Source: Ophthalmolycus amberensis (Eukaryota > Chordata > Actinopteri > Perciformes > Zoarcidae). From it: 64,000 nt of DNA. The stretch is taken from positions 479,501-543,500 of the forward strand of contig JAFEUB010001120.1 in NCBI GenBank assembly GCA_024529925.1, given 5' to 3'. The notes under the pieces are model-generated. The model saw only the letters and a program-made list of their open reading frames with translations. It was not told the origin of the DNA and searched no databases. Position 1 is the stretch's first letter, and each line of letters starts with the position of its first letter. Below, piece after piece: positions 27,619-40,335 of this stretch. The position numbers and the translations under genes were made by a program.

Positions 27619-29704
27619 GGCGGCAGGAGCTGAAGTGCATTTATTTATTAAATTGTACGTCTTTAATTTTAAATTGAAATCTTACAAGGGGAATTTTTAT
27701 AATTCATGTAACCGAGCGTCTTGGCTTCGTGTATAAGGGCACTTATCATACAGTAGTAACTGGAGTCGGGAGATTAGACATCTTGTATCAGCCCACGGCT
27801 ACTCTCTTTATTATTGTTTTCTCCTTTGGCCAGAGGCGGGGGTTGCGCCTTCGCTACGGCAACCCTCAAGGGACATATCATCGTCAACACCAGAACGACA
27901 AACACGAGACAGTCTGTTACATTCATGTTTTTACTTTGTGAAAATTATATTTAATATTAATTATTACACCATTAGACCACCATTACATTTTTCCTCTCGC
28001 GCACCCCCTAGAGGCAGCTCCACACTTTGGGAATCCCTGATCTAGATGACAGACGGCTACATAATGTGAGCATGACTGCATAAAGATCTATCCGTTGGTA
28101 GAAAATGTTTCGTATAATGTGTCTACTGGTAAAATATAACTAAAAAGTAAGATAATAAGAAATTATAATAGATGTAATATCCTTGGTGTTTATTGTCAAA
28201 TAGGTCAACAGGATGTTATTATGTGGAGAATTACCCAGCAAGGTGACTTTAATTAAAGAGCCCACGCCGCACTAAGGCTTGGCACACACCTCGCCTGCAA
28301 GGCTGCTGAATTATGATTTTTTTTTTTTTTCAGCCTCCACTTCCTCAGCAACAAAGAGAAATATGCAGAGCACAAATCTTGTGTCGGAGTCAGTCGCAAA
28401 TCCTCGGAGTATATAAGGTGTCAAAGCTCCACCGAGCCAGCGGTACACATGTGTGAGGCCCCGGCAGACCTACAGCTTGATGATAATGACATGCTGGAGC
28501 CACTGACACGCTTTGACCCCAGGTGAATGTGCTGGAGAGGGTGCTGCTCTGTCATTTTGGCAAGTGAGAGATGAAAGCGCTGCACCTTAGGGCTTAACCA
28601 AAAAACAAAAAAACAAAAAAAAAAAGCTTCTGAAATGCCCTTGAAAGCAGAGTCAGTGTGGATGTATAACATCCTACAGTCAGCTGGGTCAAAGCAAATA
28701 AAATGTGCAACGGAAATAATTCCTGTAGATGAGCTCCTGGATCTAATACATGGACAGTGCATGTTTCCCTAGAAACTACATACTGTATGAATACATATTT
28801 AAGAGTAATGTACATCAAAAGGCACGGGAATTCTCATTCAACACACATACACTCTGGCAAAAACAGCAAGGGAGCTGCAAGGCATAAAATACTGCATTCT
28901 AAATAAGCAAATAAGGAAGGAGCAAAGGGAAGCGTATGGCAGCAACAATCAAGATGCCACGTTATCAGCAAGCCTGGCTGTCATTTCCAAGTACTGCTTG
29001 TCATCATGCAAGATCAAAGTTGGGAGGAAGTGCCTGATTTAGCTGCATAAGTATTTATAACCCCCCCCCTCCCTCCGGGCCAACATTAACATGGGCAAGT
29101 AAAACTAAATGCCAGCACAGTCCGTGCTGCTACAGGTGATTAATGATCTGATCTGATAGTTGTCGTGGCTAATGACCCGGTATTGATGGATGCAGCGTCC
29201 GAACAGACCGGGCTCGCCTTCAGGCACCTCTCATTGAGAATCTTCTCCAAACTCCGTTTAGGGATTCACCGTTTCAGGCTTCTTCGCTGTTTTACTCCAA
29301 TGCAAGCTTTCCATCACGTGTTTTAAGATATTTAGGAACAAGCAGTGGCTGGATTTTAATTCGGCTTACGATTAGAATACCAAGAATGCATTTCAATTAA
29401 AAACCACGTATTCCCGTACACCAAAGAAAAAACGGTTTTAGGTTAGCAGCGTGAATCAATCGTAAAAGTGTCATTGTTCTTAGAAAAAACGAGTGCTATC
29501 TGTGTTTTATGAACGCCGAAAGTACTGCAGCATTTTCGAGATTCGGAAATGAATGAAAATATCGCTCTACCCGGTGTGACACGTTCATCAATAAGAGATT
29601 TATTACTAAATAGGTAACATCTCAAACGGAGTTTGGTGCCCGGTTCTCACGTTCCAGAGTCTAACCTAAGGGGCTGATGCACTGCTCGTATTAACACTCC
29701 TTAC

Positions 29705-29866
29705 CTTCGTTAGCTGTGCTATTTTCTTGCTCATCTTCAGGTGCAGGTCTTGGGTATATTCCATGGTGATGCCGGTCTGAAAGGACATGCTGGTCGCCGT
29801 GGATGTGCTAAATTTCCCCTGACCGGCAGGGCAGTAATACTGCTGCCAACCCGACCCAGACGCCAT
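29705..29866 (-). CDS. fam184a: fam184a coding exon 1
   Basis: This is the first coding exon of FAM184A, a large predicted coiled-coil protein of poorly known function. It has 54 codons, starting MASGSGWQQYYCPAGQ and ending MEYTQDLHLKMSKKIAQLTK. The end matches the strongly conserved human N-terminus, which also has a WQQ..Y start, a variable Ser/Thr-rich linker, then MDYSQEMHLKMSKKIAQLTK. The exon stops after Lys at donor GTAAGG, exactly where coiled-coil sequence would begin. The ATG at 29864-29866 is chosen because it matches the family start and has A at -3 and G at +4; the in-frame GTG six bases upstream is not a plausible start. The next exon, expected to be long, is not in the window, so intron 1 is at least 29.7 kb. 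The neighbouring man1a1 supports orthology. Confidence 0.92.
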
Positions 29867-29871
29867 CTTCA
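29858..29871 (-). promoter_or_regulatory. YY1-type motif over the fam184a start codon
   Basis: The minus strand reads AAGATGGCGTC across the initiation codon, a good match to the YY1 consensus AANATGGC. In vertebrates this motif commonly lies just downstream of the start of TATA-less promoters and overlaps the first ATG. A related AAGATGG lies at 30132-30138. The function is inferred from motif and position only. Confidence 0.4.
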
Positions 29872-30005
29872 CGAGGATGCTCCAGATGCGTAAGAGAGAT
29901 ATGGGCTGTAATATAAAATCTGACGGCGCGAGGGAGAGACGACCAGCGCGCGGCGGAGTGGACCTGGGACAGTGTCGGATTTGTGCCGCGACGCAACAGA
30001 ATTAT

Positions 30006-30056
30006 TTAAATAAATGAAGCCTTTTTAGCCCAGAGACTGTTAAAAATTGACTTCAT
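30006..30056 (-). other. possible upstream ORF in fam184a leader (16 codons)
   Basis: If the transcript starts far enough upstream, an ATG at 30054-30056 opens a 16-codon frame (MKSIFNSLWAKKASFI) that stops with TAA at 30006, 139 bases before the fam184a start. A purine at -3 and A at +4 give a moderate initiation context. Whether it is transcribed is unknown. Confidence 0.25.
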
Positions 30057-30106
30057 TTTTGCTCGGGTCCGGATACAAGTGCACCGACGGGTGAATTTTG
30101 TGATTT

Positions 30107-30136
30107 CTAAGCTCCAGAAACCTCAGCTTCAACCAT
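30107..30136 (-). other. possible upstream ORF in fam184a leader (9 codons)
   Basis: An ATG at 30134-30136 in the context AAGATGG (A at -3, G at +4, a strong Kozak match) opens a 9-codon frame, MVEAEVSGA, ending in TAG. It would matter only if transcription begins upstream of about 30140. Confidence 0.22.
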
Positions 30137-33100
30137 CTTGTCCGTGTCCGTGTTCAGCAGTCCGAGGTGCGGGTCCTGTCGGCTGTCACCTGGCGCAGAC
30201 GTAGAGCGTTTTTTCGGGTGGCTGGCAGGCTCCCGGTCGGTCACCTTGATGCCGAAATATGTCAACGGGAGCCGTTAAGAGTGTTTCTTCCTCGGTGCAT
30301 TCCGGCTACTTTGACGGAGAGTGTGTGGAGATTGAAGGCGCGCGCGCGCGTGTGTGTGTGTGTGTGTAGGACAGGCTCAGCGGTTGGTTGCTATGGATCA
30401 CCTCAACAGTGTGTGCTGCATTCACGTAGGATGGGAGCAGCGCTGCCTTCAGGCGCAGTCGGAAAACGCGACACACAAAAAAGGACGTGTGAGCGCACAT
30501 GAAAAGAGCCAGCAAACGTGGTGACAGCGAGACGTGACGTTCAAGGGCTGGATGACGTTGTTGTTTGGCAATACCGTGATTTAAATTTTAATTGCACTTT
30601 GAATAAACTCAACTCGTGTATGTAGTTGTTTTTCGGCACGCACACGAGAGGAATAGATGACCTCACGTTTCTTCAAAATATAATGACTCACGAAGACAGA
30701 AGACACAGATCTATAGGGTCAAGTTAATCAGCTGAACTCAATTAGCTTAATTAGCTGGCCTTAAACCCACTATTGCCTTTTAGTAGTCAGTTGTCATTCC
30801 GCTGTAGTCGCATCATATTGACCATCCAAAAAGTGAAGTAAGATAATATATTAAATGTTGAAAAGCTGAAAAGCCCAATAAACTAAGTAACAAAATAAAT
30901 GAAACAATTATCCAGCACGAAGAATAACCTATTAGGAAAGTGTTATGATCTAAAATTAAATTCTTTGAATCAAGAAAGTAGTTGAGAGCATTTACATGAC
31001 TGAGCACACAGGGCTCGCTTCTCAAAGATTTATTTTCTATTATCCCTTCCTTTCTAGAGATGTCACAGTTGTCACAGCTGTCATATTGTAGTAAAAAATG
31101 AACCAGGGGAAGTTAGATTTGTACACCCCATAGTGCTGGGATGTTGACAATATGTTTTATGTTTTAGTATCACAGATAAAATACTTAACATGAAAGCTTC
31201 TCATGCTCAGTTGACTGGCAATCATTCCATTCAGCTGTATTCCCATAAATCAATATTGATTTGAATAGAGCATATTTGTTGTCAATAACAGACCAACTAT
31301 CAAACTGTTAATGATATTTAATAACATTCGGAAGGGCTTATGTTTTCCTCATTGTCCAAATCCATTTGCACAAAACTCAAAATGACATATGTTTTTATAT
31401 GTTATATGTTTTGCATACACTTAAGCTAAAAGCACATGACAAATCTGTGTCATATTATTTGGATACAATGCATTAGGTGTTATACAAAGACAAATACCAC
31501 GTATTGCCGACAATGACTCTTAAAGTGCTCTGTTTGTGCCTTGGAAGTATCCTGGACCTGAACCAGCCATTACCCTCCAACACCACTTTACTTTTGTCTG
31601 GTACATAAATGCATCCACGAATGTTTTCACATTTGAATCTGTGTCAAAAAAAATTCAGGGTCCTTTCACATTATATAGGAAAGATGATATATCAGCGTCC
31701 ATTCTGGTGCTGTTCTCCTCAGCTTGCACGGCATTGCATGTTTTCATAAAGATTAAAACCTCGCCCACCATCTGCTGCTCAAATGAATGTTAACGTTCAC
31801 CGTGCCACTTCCTGTTTAGAGATTAATGATGACAACCAAATGTTAAAATGGTCATCAAAATATTAAATTCTTCTCCTAAAAATCAATAGAAGGTTTAAGT
31901 CCAGGATTTTATTAGTGTTCTCAACATGAAAGTAAGTTTGGAAAAAAAAAAAGAGATCTGTAACAGACTTCCTATTTTCTCTTCTCATATTGTTTTACCA
32001 GTGGATGTGAGCCTACTCCAAGTAGGGAGGTCATATGAGTACACAGTTCTTCCATGGAACATGAATGCACCAAGTTGAATCTTCTTGACTTCACTTCATC
32101 CATCAAAGCTTCACTGAAGTGAAATAAAATATTTAAACTGACTGGACTGACAGCTGCAGGCAGTACCACACATACTCATTATCACCAGGGTGACGCTATG
32201 TTCAAATTCAATCATAATGTAGAAACAGTTCACAGACAACCATGTCATCATTATAATCAGATTAAAAGTGGACTGTAATGTTTGTGCCATAAGATGTGTG
32301 TAAAAGGGCATTAACCATCCATCCATTAACATTAGTGTGTGAAGTCTAATTTAATTGCCAAATGTACAATGTATAACTTACATAGGGGTTAGCTGACATG
32401 ATCAAGCCTAAATAAATTGTAAACGACGGCCTCAGCCTTCGTTAAAAACCCCTTCCCCAATTGTTATTTTCTAATCATATATTATTAACTGTAATTTGGG
32501 CACTGCAGGTGTTTCTATTTTCTGCCATACCGAAACCAAAAACACAGGATAAAAGTGCAAAAAGTGACTTAAAGAATGTATTGCTCTATAATGCAAACTG
32601 TAATTGTTAGCATTTGTGGCTAACCAATAATTCCTTTAGGCTACTAATTAACCCTGCTTAACCCAGCTTTTGACAGGTTCAGTCTTTTAAAACGATATCA
32701 TGTATTCAGCTATCAAGAGCATAATGTTATTTTTCTAATTTAAAAACAAGTCAGCCTGACACAGCGTTCTTCTACCAACTCATGGAGCTAACGTTGACTA
32801 AATTAGCCTGCTAGCTACAGCTGATACAATCTGCTAGCTTGCTACATCTGATACAGTCTGCAAGCAAAATATGTTATTTCAGCCTATACTGCTTAAAAAA
32901 TGACTAAAGATTTTGAGTGGTAAATCTACCAGCTTATCATTTGGAACAGTATTTGTGCAGAAAGCTTGAAAGAAGTAGCAACAGTAGCTAAAAGGGGACT
33001 AGCGGAAGGTTCAGTTATTGAAAGATTCACAATGTGAGGAGAGGAACAAGTACTAGCACAGCCATGCTGTATACACACACTTCATACTCACTGTTCACTG

Positions 33101-33839
33101 AAGCGTGAAGCCCATGGGTGAATACATTCTTGTCTTGGTCTTGTTGTGGGTCAATAAGTTCTTAAACTGTCGAGGACAGTGAAAACGTATCTGTGCTACA
33201 CACAGTCATGAACACAAACGGATGCACAAGTTTGATTCGTGTAGTTATTGGAGAAAGCAATGGTAAGTATTCACAGAGTGCATCTAATATGAGGTTAATA
33301 AACAAGAAAGAGCCTCAGGGTCCATCGATAAAGGGATTAAGCTCCCAGGTGCTCAAATTATTCATTAAGGCATACAAGGTTATCACACAGGCTCAGTTGT
33401 TGTTTTAGGTGCATCTACCCACCGCAGGGCATCAATAAGCTCTGACAAATCCCCCCCCCCCCCCCCATCTACAATCATTTACCACCAAAACCTACAACGC
33501 CTCAGTTTATAAGCAGAATAAAACATTCAGGGACAAAGTGAAGCAATAGCTGGCGACTGACAGAATGTTTCTGGTCAGGGTGATATACTGCCGTAAACTA
33601 TCGTCATAGACAAGACCCGTCCTGACTGTTCCCTGACGTCTTCTTTTATAGGTCCTCACTGGAAGACTTTCAATCATTTTGTGGATCCCTTGACTTTTCA
33701 TCTAGTGCCACTAAGAGGTTTCTTTCAATATGTCCAAGACTATAATTATGAGCATGCTGACATTCTAATGTGTGTTTAAAGAGTATTACTGCTTCATGAG
33801 ATTCCTTCACTTCCTCGTCTATAGGATGATTCCATTTTC

Positions 33840-33950
33840 ATGTGTGTGTGTTACGTGCAAAGATGGAGCCAGGAGGCGATTAACTGAGCTTAGCATAAAG
33901 ACGGGATCTGTCCAAAAATACACCTACAAACGAGTCCTAATGGAGCGTAA
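33840..33950 (+). repeat. degenerate interspersed repeat
   Basis: GAGCTTAGCATAAAGACGGG with ATCTGTCCAAAAATACACCT matches in part the better-preserved repeat at 43,665-43,850, which has GTAGCTTAGCGTAAAGACTG and CTCTGTCCAAAGG. Both are copies of one dispersed family. Confidence 0.45.
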
Positions 33951-35867
33951 AAGATTTCACTGTAACTATAGTGATCCTGCGAGGCTGTAATGTTCATTAC
34001 ACAACCGTTAGCACATTAGCACGGTTACAGTTAGCAGTGCTAAACCGAGGGTTCAAAACACAGGGGAGCTACGGAGCTCAATTCCTGCTGTGGCCATCCA
34101 TCCTTTCAGCAGCCAAGCTCTATATCGTCTCTATGAACTGGAATATATTGATAGTTGTTGTTTTTTTTTACACATAGGCGAGCACATTCATGCAGACACT
34201 CAACCCCCCAAAAATAGGGCTCCCTCGAAAGCCATGGTGCAATTCGAACACTGGCCGTGACTATTTCTTGTGGGTCAGTGTCGACGTTCTTTGTCCAACT
34301 CTTGGCAAAAAAAAAAGAGCAAATTAGCATATTTCCCAACATGTCCCAAAGATACAGCCTCCAAGGAAGATACATTTGCCTGATCTTTGCTTTCCACTTT
34401 GTGGTAGCCATCAGAGTCAAGTTGATCTTGGAACACTTGGCTTTGTTCTGGCACCAAGAGACCACATGTGACCCGGGTCTGGCTCTCACTGTATATATGG
34501 CTGACAGATTTGGTTAGATTTTGGGGGAACAGACTTTGTGAAACTCAGCCCCAGTTAGCTGAGGTTGTGCCAGCCTCTGGCCAGCATCCGCCCCTGGGAA
34601 CAGACGAGCATACTTCGGCCAAATCTAATGCATCATTCATTGAAAGATGCTGAATGTGACCCATTGTTGGGCCGAGGTATCTTGAATATAGATCATATTT
34701 GGACAACTATGCTTAAGTATAAGGAGACAGTATTGCGCATGACACATTTCCATACCCAATAAATCCAATAGTGAATGAGCTGGGCTATTAAACTCCACCA
34801 ACATCTGTTATCAGTATCGGTCAATACACTGAGGTTATTGTAGTGAGAAGAACCATTATTTAGTGAGCCCAGGCCCTCTGAAGGCCACTTTCCGTTGGCA
34901 TCATGCGTATGTCATTGAGGTGGACTGCCAGGGGACATTTGTTCCTCTCTCCTCACATCAGTAAATCAATAAAACTAAAATACACTCGGAGGGAGCCGTA
35001 CCCTTGGCTCTCTTTCTCTGCTTTTCAACAAATTTGGTCATCTCGCAGAGACAGGAACAGAATACCGGCTCTGTGTCCTTTCATTTATTAAATCCTGCCT
35101 TTGGACAGAAACTCATATTAGAGTAACTGACCATGTGCATCAAGTCTGGACTACCACAGATAAGAAGTACCGTCACCTGCAGCAAGGCATTGTGCCGAGA
35201 GATAAGTAATGAACAAAGATGGTTTAATTGCACTTACTTCATTTAAGTATCTCATTACAAGGTGACTTTCAGGTTCTGTTTTTTGTAACTTGTAAGAATA
35301 AAATGTTTTACTGTTTGCATGTCCAGTCAGTTACTGTTTGACAAAGGCTTTTACAACTAAGTGTCCCCACTCAAGAATGAATTTAGTTCAAATATGGATA
35401 AAAGGTATCAATGAGTCCTCACTACTTAGTGATGACAATGTAGCGTGGATTTGACTTTTTTTCTTTCCTTTTCAATCGGAGAGAAAAATGACACAAATTG
35501 AGGCCACCATTTACTAATATGCGCACTTGAGATATCATTTGTGGCCTCAATTAAATTAAAACGTTTCCACATTTTGGTTAATTCTTGCGCACAAGATAAG
35601 CGTATATACAGAGAGCCTGGTAACATTTTGTGCAACCAGCATCACGGTTGTAAAATAACAGAACCCCTGTGCTTATGTGCACATCATTAGCACCGTTGGA
35701 TTCATGATTCTACACAGTTCCTTCTGCACATCAACTGGCATGTATGAAGAATGTTTGAAACACTTCTCGCTCCGGTCAGAACTCCCTCAGTCTTTCACCG
35801 GCAGGCATGGTTACTGCCACATCTGAGGGTGCACCGGAGGGATCTGTCCAGCAGGCCCTCTACACCA

Positions 35868-35935
35868 GAGGATCCTCCACAGAAGGACGCTCCACACGAG
35901 GTGGCTCCACAGCAGGCAAGGGCTCCACAGCAGGA
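35868..35935 (+). repeat. degenerate 15-bp minisatellite
   Basis: Four copies of a GGxxGCTCCACAGCA-like unit run in tandem; the fourth copy carries a 3-base insertion. Read on the plus strand they encode a Gly-Ser-Thr-rich pentapeptide series (GSSTE, GRSTR, GGSTA, GKGSTA) in a 66-codon frame (35807-36004). I do not recognise the frame as a protein. Confidence 0.5.
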
Positions 35936-37194
35936 CCGCTCTGCCTGGTACAGGCGGTTACACCTTCAGGTGCTACACAGCAGGCTGAGTGTGAGGCCAA
36001 TTAATTGACAAGGGAGATCCCCCGCAGAAGGGTTGCTTCACACAGAGCCTGTTATTGACTGGAAGCTGCAGCTGATCGGAGTGATGCCACACATCTCAAC
36101 ATCGCTGGAGTTTCATATACCGGAGCGAAGACAGATGACAGATTAAACTCAGGAGTATCACTCCAACGCTTTTATGTTTTGTGATTCATCATGTCGTTGA
36201 AAATATATGAAAATATATTGTTAGAAACGCTGTTGCTCTGGCAGTGATGATAACCGTGTGCCTTTGTTAGTATTAGAACAGTGCACGTGTGTGCAGACAA
36301 ACGCCATCAAAAGTCTCTACAGCTGTTGAAGCCGACTGACAGCTGATCCAGCTGTGATCCAGCTGTGCTCAGCTGTCGCCGTCACCAGAAACAGACGTCG
36401 CTTCAGGTGACTCTTCAGAGGAAAGGACCTTTCATTTCTCTGAAAACTGATTTCCTCGTTGTTTTCCCCTCCTCGCACAGTTTCCTTCTTCTCTCCATGC
36501 ATCCCTGGAGGGACTGAGATGCGAGGAAAATACTGAAGAGAGGCAAACATGGATGCAAATTAAGAGACTCGCCATGCATCCACTATATATTAGTATAGTT
36601 GTTCTCTCTGGTGAAGTGTTCGACACCTTCATGAGATATATCTGACTGATTTGAAATGATTGTATCACAAGTTTGAGCCAAATAAAAGGACCTGCAAGAC
36701 TGTGGCCTCTATTAATCTTAGAATTCAGCTGAATTGGCCTGTTATCTTCATATTTATACGGAAATATTATACCACGTAATGCATTTGTTGGCCAACATAA
36801 CTCGACAAGTGGTCACAGGAGTATTAAAGTTGTGTCGTTCTGTTTGTGAGCACAGGTCTTACTTCTGTGTGGACCAGAGCAGAGATGTTGTGGTTCAGAA
36901 CTTTCTTTCTGAGTTGGGGTTAATCACCTGAAATGATTCAGAGGCGAACACACAAACATGGAGAGTGTCAGCGTTTCCCCAGAGCCACAGGTCCGCAGCC
37001 CTGCACCATGGAAGAGGTCGTGAAGCGAACCCTGCAGCAGCTGTGTTCATCAGCAGCTGCAGCTGCTGCAGGGTTTGGTTGGAGGGAAATGAGGAAGAGT
37101 GGGCAGATCCCGTTCACCAAGAATTACTTTACATACTGCTGGTAACCTACGTCATCATTTATTAGTCGACTTGTATTTCATACTGATAATGTAA

Positions 37195-37365
37195 ATCTGC
37201 AAAGTAACCAAAGCCAGTGTAGTGCAGTAAGCTGTACAAGATTTGCCTCCAAAATGTAGTGGAAGTAGAAAATAGCGTAGAATAGAAATACTTAAGTACA
37301 AGTACCTCAAACTTGTACTTGAGTACCTGAGTAAATGTCGGCTACAGTCAAATTCCACCACTATT
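37195..37365 (+). repeat. interspersed repeat ('aagtacaagtacctcaaa' family)
   Basis: GCCTCCAAAATGTAGTGGAA, then CTTAAGTACAAGTACCTCAA, CTTGTACTTGAGTACCTGAG and AATTCCACCAC are the recognisable body of a very abundant fish repeat. A second, more diverged copy is at 46,060-46,425. Confidence 0.6.
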
Positions 37366-37540
37366 AATGTTGGACGAGAGTGAGGGTTACATCCTTCTGT
37401 TGTCTGAGTTTAACTGCTGAAAGACAAAACATCGGTTTCATGCCTGGCATTGTGTCTGCAGGGTGCAAAAACCAAACTTGTAGCCACATTTGACGGTTTC
37501 AATTTCGATGGTCTCAGAGCATTGGAGCTGTATTAGGTAT

Positions 37541-37541
<1 letters not shown>

Positions 37542-37580
<39 letters not shown>
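37542..37580. repeat. (GT)n microsatellite
   Basis: A perfect GT run of 39 bases. Confidence 0.96.
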
Positions 37581-37581
<1 letters not shown>

Positions 37582-38032
37582 CAAACGCAGAGAAGCTCGT
37601 GCTCACTTTAAACTTACATTTGCAGCAGAGAGAATTCAAATGCAGAGTTTGATTTTCGCTCTCCCCAGCGATGAGTTATATTTGGAAGTACCAACACGGT
37701 TGTGGATGTTGACGCGTTGTTATCTTCGTGCTGACAGGTTGCGTTACAGAAATGGATGCAGTTCTGCTCTGAAAGGGAGAAGACAGTTTAACCCACTGAC
37801 AGCGCTGCAGAAATGTTGCTCGGGGATTTTTTTTAAGCCAACTCATGTGAGTTTGCTACTTTAACTTTATTAAAGCAAACTGTAGCCTTTTTACGAAAAC
37901 CTTTTTCCTTTATATCACAAGTATAATCAACAAATTGACGTTTGAAATTTTGCAGCATCGCTAAAAGCACCGCAACACCCCAAATGGTGAGGCAAGAACT
38001 GGGCTAACGTTTTACTGCTCTCTCTTCAGATT

Positions 38033-38053
38033 GGGGGGGGGGGGGGGGGGGGG
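38033..38053. repeat. G21 homopolymer
   Basis: An uninterrupted run of 21 G, the first of two long G runs 130 bases apart on the same strand. Confidence 0.9.
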
Positions 38054-38183
38054 TCTATGGATCTTAGATCTTGCAATCTGTACCCAGATATAGTACATGT
38101 TCTAAAGATCCACTTTAGAAACCATTTATAGATAACGATAGATATATGTGTCATTCTAAGGACCTGCACACTGATAAGACCTT

Positions 38184-38207
38184 GGGGGGGGGGGGGGGGG
38201 GGGGGGG
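38184..38207. repeat. G24 homopolymer
   Basis: An uninterrupted run of 24 G. The run length may be affected by assembly. Confidence 0.9.
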
Positions 38208-38861
38208 TTTGACTGACATCTCCATCACTCTCGTTGGCTTTGCCGCACTTGTTTAGGTCGGGTAAATACCCCTTTATCATACTTAGTAGTACATGGAGGT
38301 TTATTCAGCCAGAATAACTGTAAAACCCAGACGTATCACATCATTTTGAAAATAAAAAAAAAAAGTAAATGGAAAAACAAACAGTGACCTCAGTTAAATC
38401 CATCACCATCAGCAGACACGTCGTAATGCCCACCTCTACTAAGGTCTTTGCTATAGTTTAGCTGTCAATCACTTATGATTTTGTGTGTGTGATGCGAGCG
38501 TATACGTTCGGGGTGATCACTGTTTGTGATGATCTGTAAATGGGGCACATCCTCATTTGACTTGCCCTTGATGAATAATGAAGAGGGACGTGCTGGCTCA
38601 GCTTTAGCCGACTCCATTCTGGAAATCAGCCCTTTAATCGCAACATGACGGAGCAAAGCGAGGCTAATGAAGATCTACGATGTGTGCGTACTCCGAACAC
38701 TGTGTTTGTATATTTCTGACACACATTAAGGAAAAAAAAGCACTGGTATTTCAGAGAAGAATGAAAATGGGGTTTAGCTGTGGGAAAATTGATTGTGTCT
38801 GGTGCAGCTAAATGATGGACTGCTCTCTATTGTGTACCGGGGATTGATTCGGTTACTGCAA

Positions 38862-38883
38862 ACACACACACACACACACACAC
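38862..38883. repeat. (AC)11 microsatellite
   Basis: A perfect AC run of 22 bases. Confidence 0.93.
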
Positions 38884-38889
38884 GTTTGC

Positions 38890-40299
38890 CATCCATCTGT
38901 GTTTCTATTTTTAGCGGGTATAAAATTGAGGCACACATTCTGCTTCACTTCTTCAAGCTTAATAATTGGAATATTTTAAAAGGTCTAAGCTTCCTCTTGC
39001 AGAGGGAATACAGACTACCACAATCCAATTAGGTGAGCCCGGTGGCTCCCCCGAAAAGTAATAAAGTTGACAACATAATAACCACAACAATCTAATCTCG
39101 CCTCGCGCTCTGAAATACACGGAGTGCGACGTTAACACCGATGGGCAAACGATCAGATTGGAACATCATTTCATAACTTTGCAGAGAGTTACTGTGTGAG
39201 CAAGTTTTACAAAAGGAAACAAAGTATTAGATTCAATGCATATCAGTCAGATCACAACAGCACTTCCAGTGAAAAAATGATTCATACATCACCAACTCAC
39301 CTACTCACCGGTTTCTTATCAATGTTGGGATGATATTTTTCCATCAGATCAGATCTCAGACCAAAGAAATCGGTGTCATAAGATGAGCTTTAGTTTTTGA
39401 GTCTGTTTAATGGCTTGTGATGGTCTGAATGCTGTTTACGAGGCTTTTGCCACCCTGACAAAGATAGCCGTGCTGGAAATACACACACTGGATGGCTGTT
39501 GTGCCAATACATTTTTGGCATAGGAAGAGGCAGATTGATTAAACCCAAAAGTGGATTTTATCACACTGCTGTCACACCAGTTTTGGCAGTTATAAGGCTG
39601 AGAGGATACAACTTGGATAGTATCAGGAGCAATAAAATGAGTTTTCAAAATGTCAAACTTTCTATCAACTTATGCTAATGTCCTTTAAAATTGCGTTTGT
39701 GTCAGAAAACTGATGAAATAAACATAGTTCAGCCACCCAACAAGCCACCTGTCAGGCCATGTAGTCTGCTCCGGCCGTCGCCATCTTGGCAGTGACGACA
39801 CAGCCAAACTCCAAATACGGGCAAAGAGGTGAATCATCGGTGGAGCTGAGGTGACGCAGCGGAGCAGGCAGCTAGCACCTATAGCGATCCTAGATGGCAC
39901 CCACCTGTCACTCAAAAGTGAGTGGTTTTCTTTCATTCTGTACAAGGACAAGAAAAGCTTTCTATTCTATTAGGATCAACTGTTATCAAGAGCTTCCGGT
40001 ATTCAATCATTTACTCGCACAATCACATCCCCAACGGTCAGATATAAATATGCGGAACAATGTGTGAAGAATTATTAATAATTGATAAATAAGACATGTA
40101 TTTTCACTAACAGCAGTGGGAGAAGTGGGACCTCTGTGAGCTACCTGTTTTACTCTTCACCTTTTGTTCTTCCTCTCCTCAGGAGGAGCTTCACTGACAG
40201 GACCTGTTATAGAAGTTCCTCTAGAACACAGAATGCCAGACAAGCATGCATATGTATGTATGGCCTGTTCAGGGATTCAGCGGGTATGTGCTCGTGTAA

Positions 40300-40335
<36 letters not shown>

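Larger units (their letters stand above)
29867..30560 (-). promoter_or_regulatory. fam184a: fam184a 5' leader and CpG-rich promoter
   Basis: The roughly 700 bases upstream of the fam184a start are much richer in CpG than the flanking DNA (for example 29926-30000, 30150-30260 and a CG alternation at about 30339-30350), as expected of a CpG-island promoter. No obvious TATA box in a set position was found. The transcription start cannot be placed. Two short upstream ATG frames and two AAGATGG motifs lie within 270 bases of the start codon. A short GT tract (about 30350-30368) sits inside the island. Confidence 0.55.
30560..37190. other. intergenic stretch, no gene seen
   Basis: The DNA between the fam184a promoter and the repeat at 37.2 kb is AT-rich, with only short frames. 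It contains a degenerate SINE-like fragment (33840-33950), a C run at about 33451-33466 and a small GC-rich tandem at 35868-35935. No splice-flanked exon resembling a known protein was found. Confidence 0.6.

Noticed and set aside
29867..29872. Alternative GTG start two codons upstream for fam184a (29870-29872)
   Set aside because: The ATG at 29864-29866 has the better context and matches the conserved family N-terminus.
34106..34489. 127-codon minus-strand frame and an overlapping 60-codon frame
   Set aside because: Considered as a retrocopy; neither frame resembles a known protein, and there is no poly(A) tail.
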